From assembly GCA_035534895.1 (NCBI GenBank), contig DATLRC010000002.1, positions 1-51,320 of the forward strand: a DNA stretch of 51,320 nucleotides, in the 5' to 3' direction. The notes beneath the pieces are model-generated. The model ran no database searches. It was not told the DNA's origin and saw only the letters and a program-made list of their open reading frames with translations. The stretch is from DATLRC01 sp035534895. GTDB lineage: Bacteria > Patescibacteriota > Saccharimonadia > Saccharimonadales > UBA4665. Below, piece by piece: positions 51,182 to 51,320 of this stretch; the first letter of the stretch is position 1; each line of letters begins with the position of its first letter. The position numbers were made by a program, and so were the translations under genes.

Positions 51182-51320
51182 TGTCAAGCTACCTTTTTCT
51201 GCAACACCTTGTCTTTTTCCAGCGTAGCTGGCATGAGGCTGGCAGCGTAAGCCGCCGGACTCATTTTTAGAGCAGTATGGATACGCTCGGTATTGTAGTA
51301 GTGGATATGTAAGGCGACGG
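51182..51320 (-). mobile_element. IS3/IS481-like insertion sequence, one end
   Basis: The window ends inside the element. The C-terminus of a DDE integrase-type transposase is readable on the minus strand (51320-51184): HIHYYNTERIHTALKMSPAAY and a basic tail, then TGA. The likely IS tip is TGTCAAGCTACC from 51182, beginning with TG as IS3-type ends do. Confidence 0.8.

Noticed and set aside
1..51320. Alternative genetic code 25 (TGA as Gly), as in some Patescibacteria
   Set aside because: Several genes end in TGA exactly at a following ATG or at the expected family length, and no conserved frame needs TGA read-through.
1..51320. CRISPR array
   Set aside because: No regularly spaced repeats were seen, and the Cas4-like protein is better explained as part of the HerA operon.

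Overview
The window looks like a chromosome segment of a small-genome bacterium, most likely Patescibacteria/CPR and probably Saccharibacteria. This is an inference. It rests on the style of the housekeeping genes, on the TraG-like coupling ATPase, on many start codons lying only 6-10 nt downstream of a -10 box (leaderless or nearly leaderless mRNAs), and on TGA acting as an ordinary stop (code 11, not code 25). No rRNA or complete phylogenetic marker set is present, so the phylum is not proven.

Left part (1-28.3 kb): accessory DNA rich in mobility and defence genes. It opens with the 3' part of a TraG/VirD4-like coupling ATPase. Next comes a two-gene SLATT + CD-NTase unit (CBASS-like) whose promoter overlaps an almost perfect CIRCE (HrcA) operator. 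A tightly overlapping five-gene operon follows on the minus strand (13969 to 3113): PLD-SNF2 helicase, large N6-adenine methylase, SIR2, HerA ATPase, and a Cas4/RecB-like + DEDD-like (DUF2779) nuclease. It looks like a Nezha-type SIR2-HerA module fused to a restriction-modification core, and is the best candidate for an undescribed system. After an ArsR-SRPBCC cassette, plasmid/ICE-type genes follow (replication-relaxation protein, XRE repressor with a well-placed operator, serine recombinase). Then come an RNase H gene, a DRT2-like antiviral reverse transcriptase preceded by a ~360-nt strongly structured putative ncRNA, and a NgoBV-like restriction enzyme with its m5C methyltransferase. A second mobile module (small ORF, P-loop ATPase, structured leader, second serine recombinase) ends in a 28-bp copy of the 3' end of the tRNA-Gln gene found at 30.7 kb, a probable attachment site.

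Middle (28.3-30.7 kb): toxin-antitoxin pairs (Doc/AbrB, PIN/RHH), a tRNA 3' fragment, a hypothetical gene, then intact tRNA-Gln(CTG).

Right part (30.8-51.3 kb): mostly core chromosome. It holds a GH13 glycosidase, a DHA2-type MFS exporter, Ni-superoxide dismutase with its maturation protease, the minus-strand translation/RNA cluster rpmF-nusB-nudix-rnc-rpsP-khpA-trmD, a stand-alone di-haem cytochrome b, VKOR, leuS, a VapBC pair, a truncated ddl next to murF, a membrane-anchored protein, tRNA-Leu(TAA) and tRNA-Cys(GCA). At the right edge an IS3/IS481-like transposase has cut an unknown gene.
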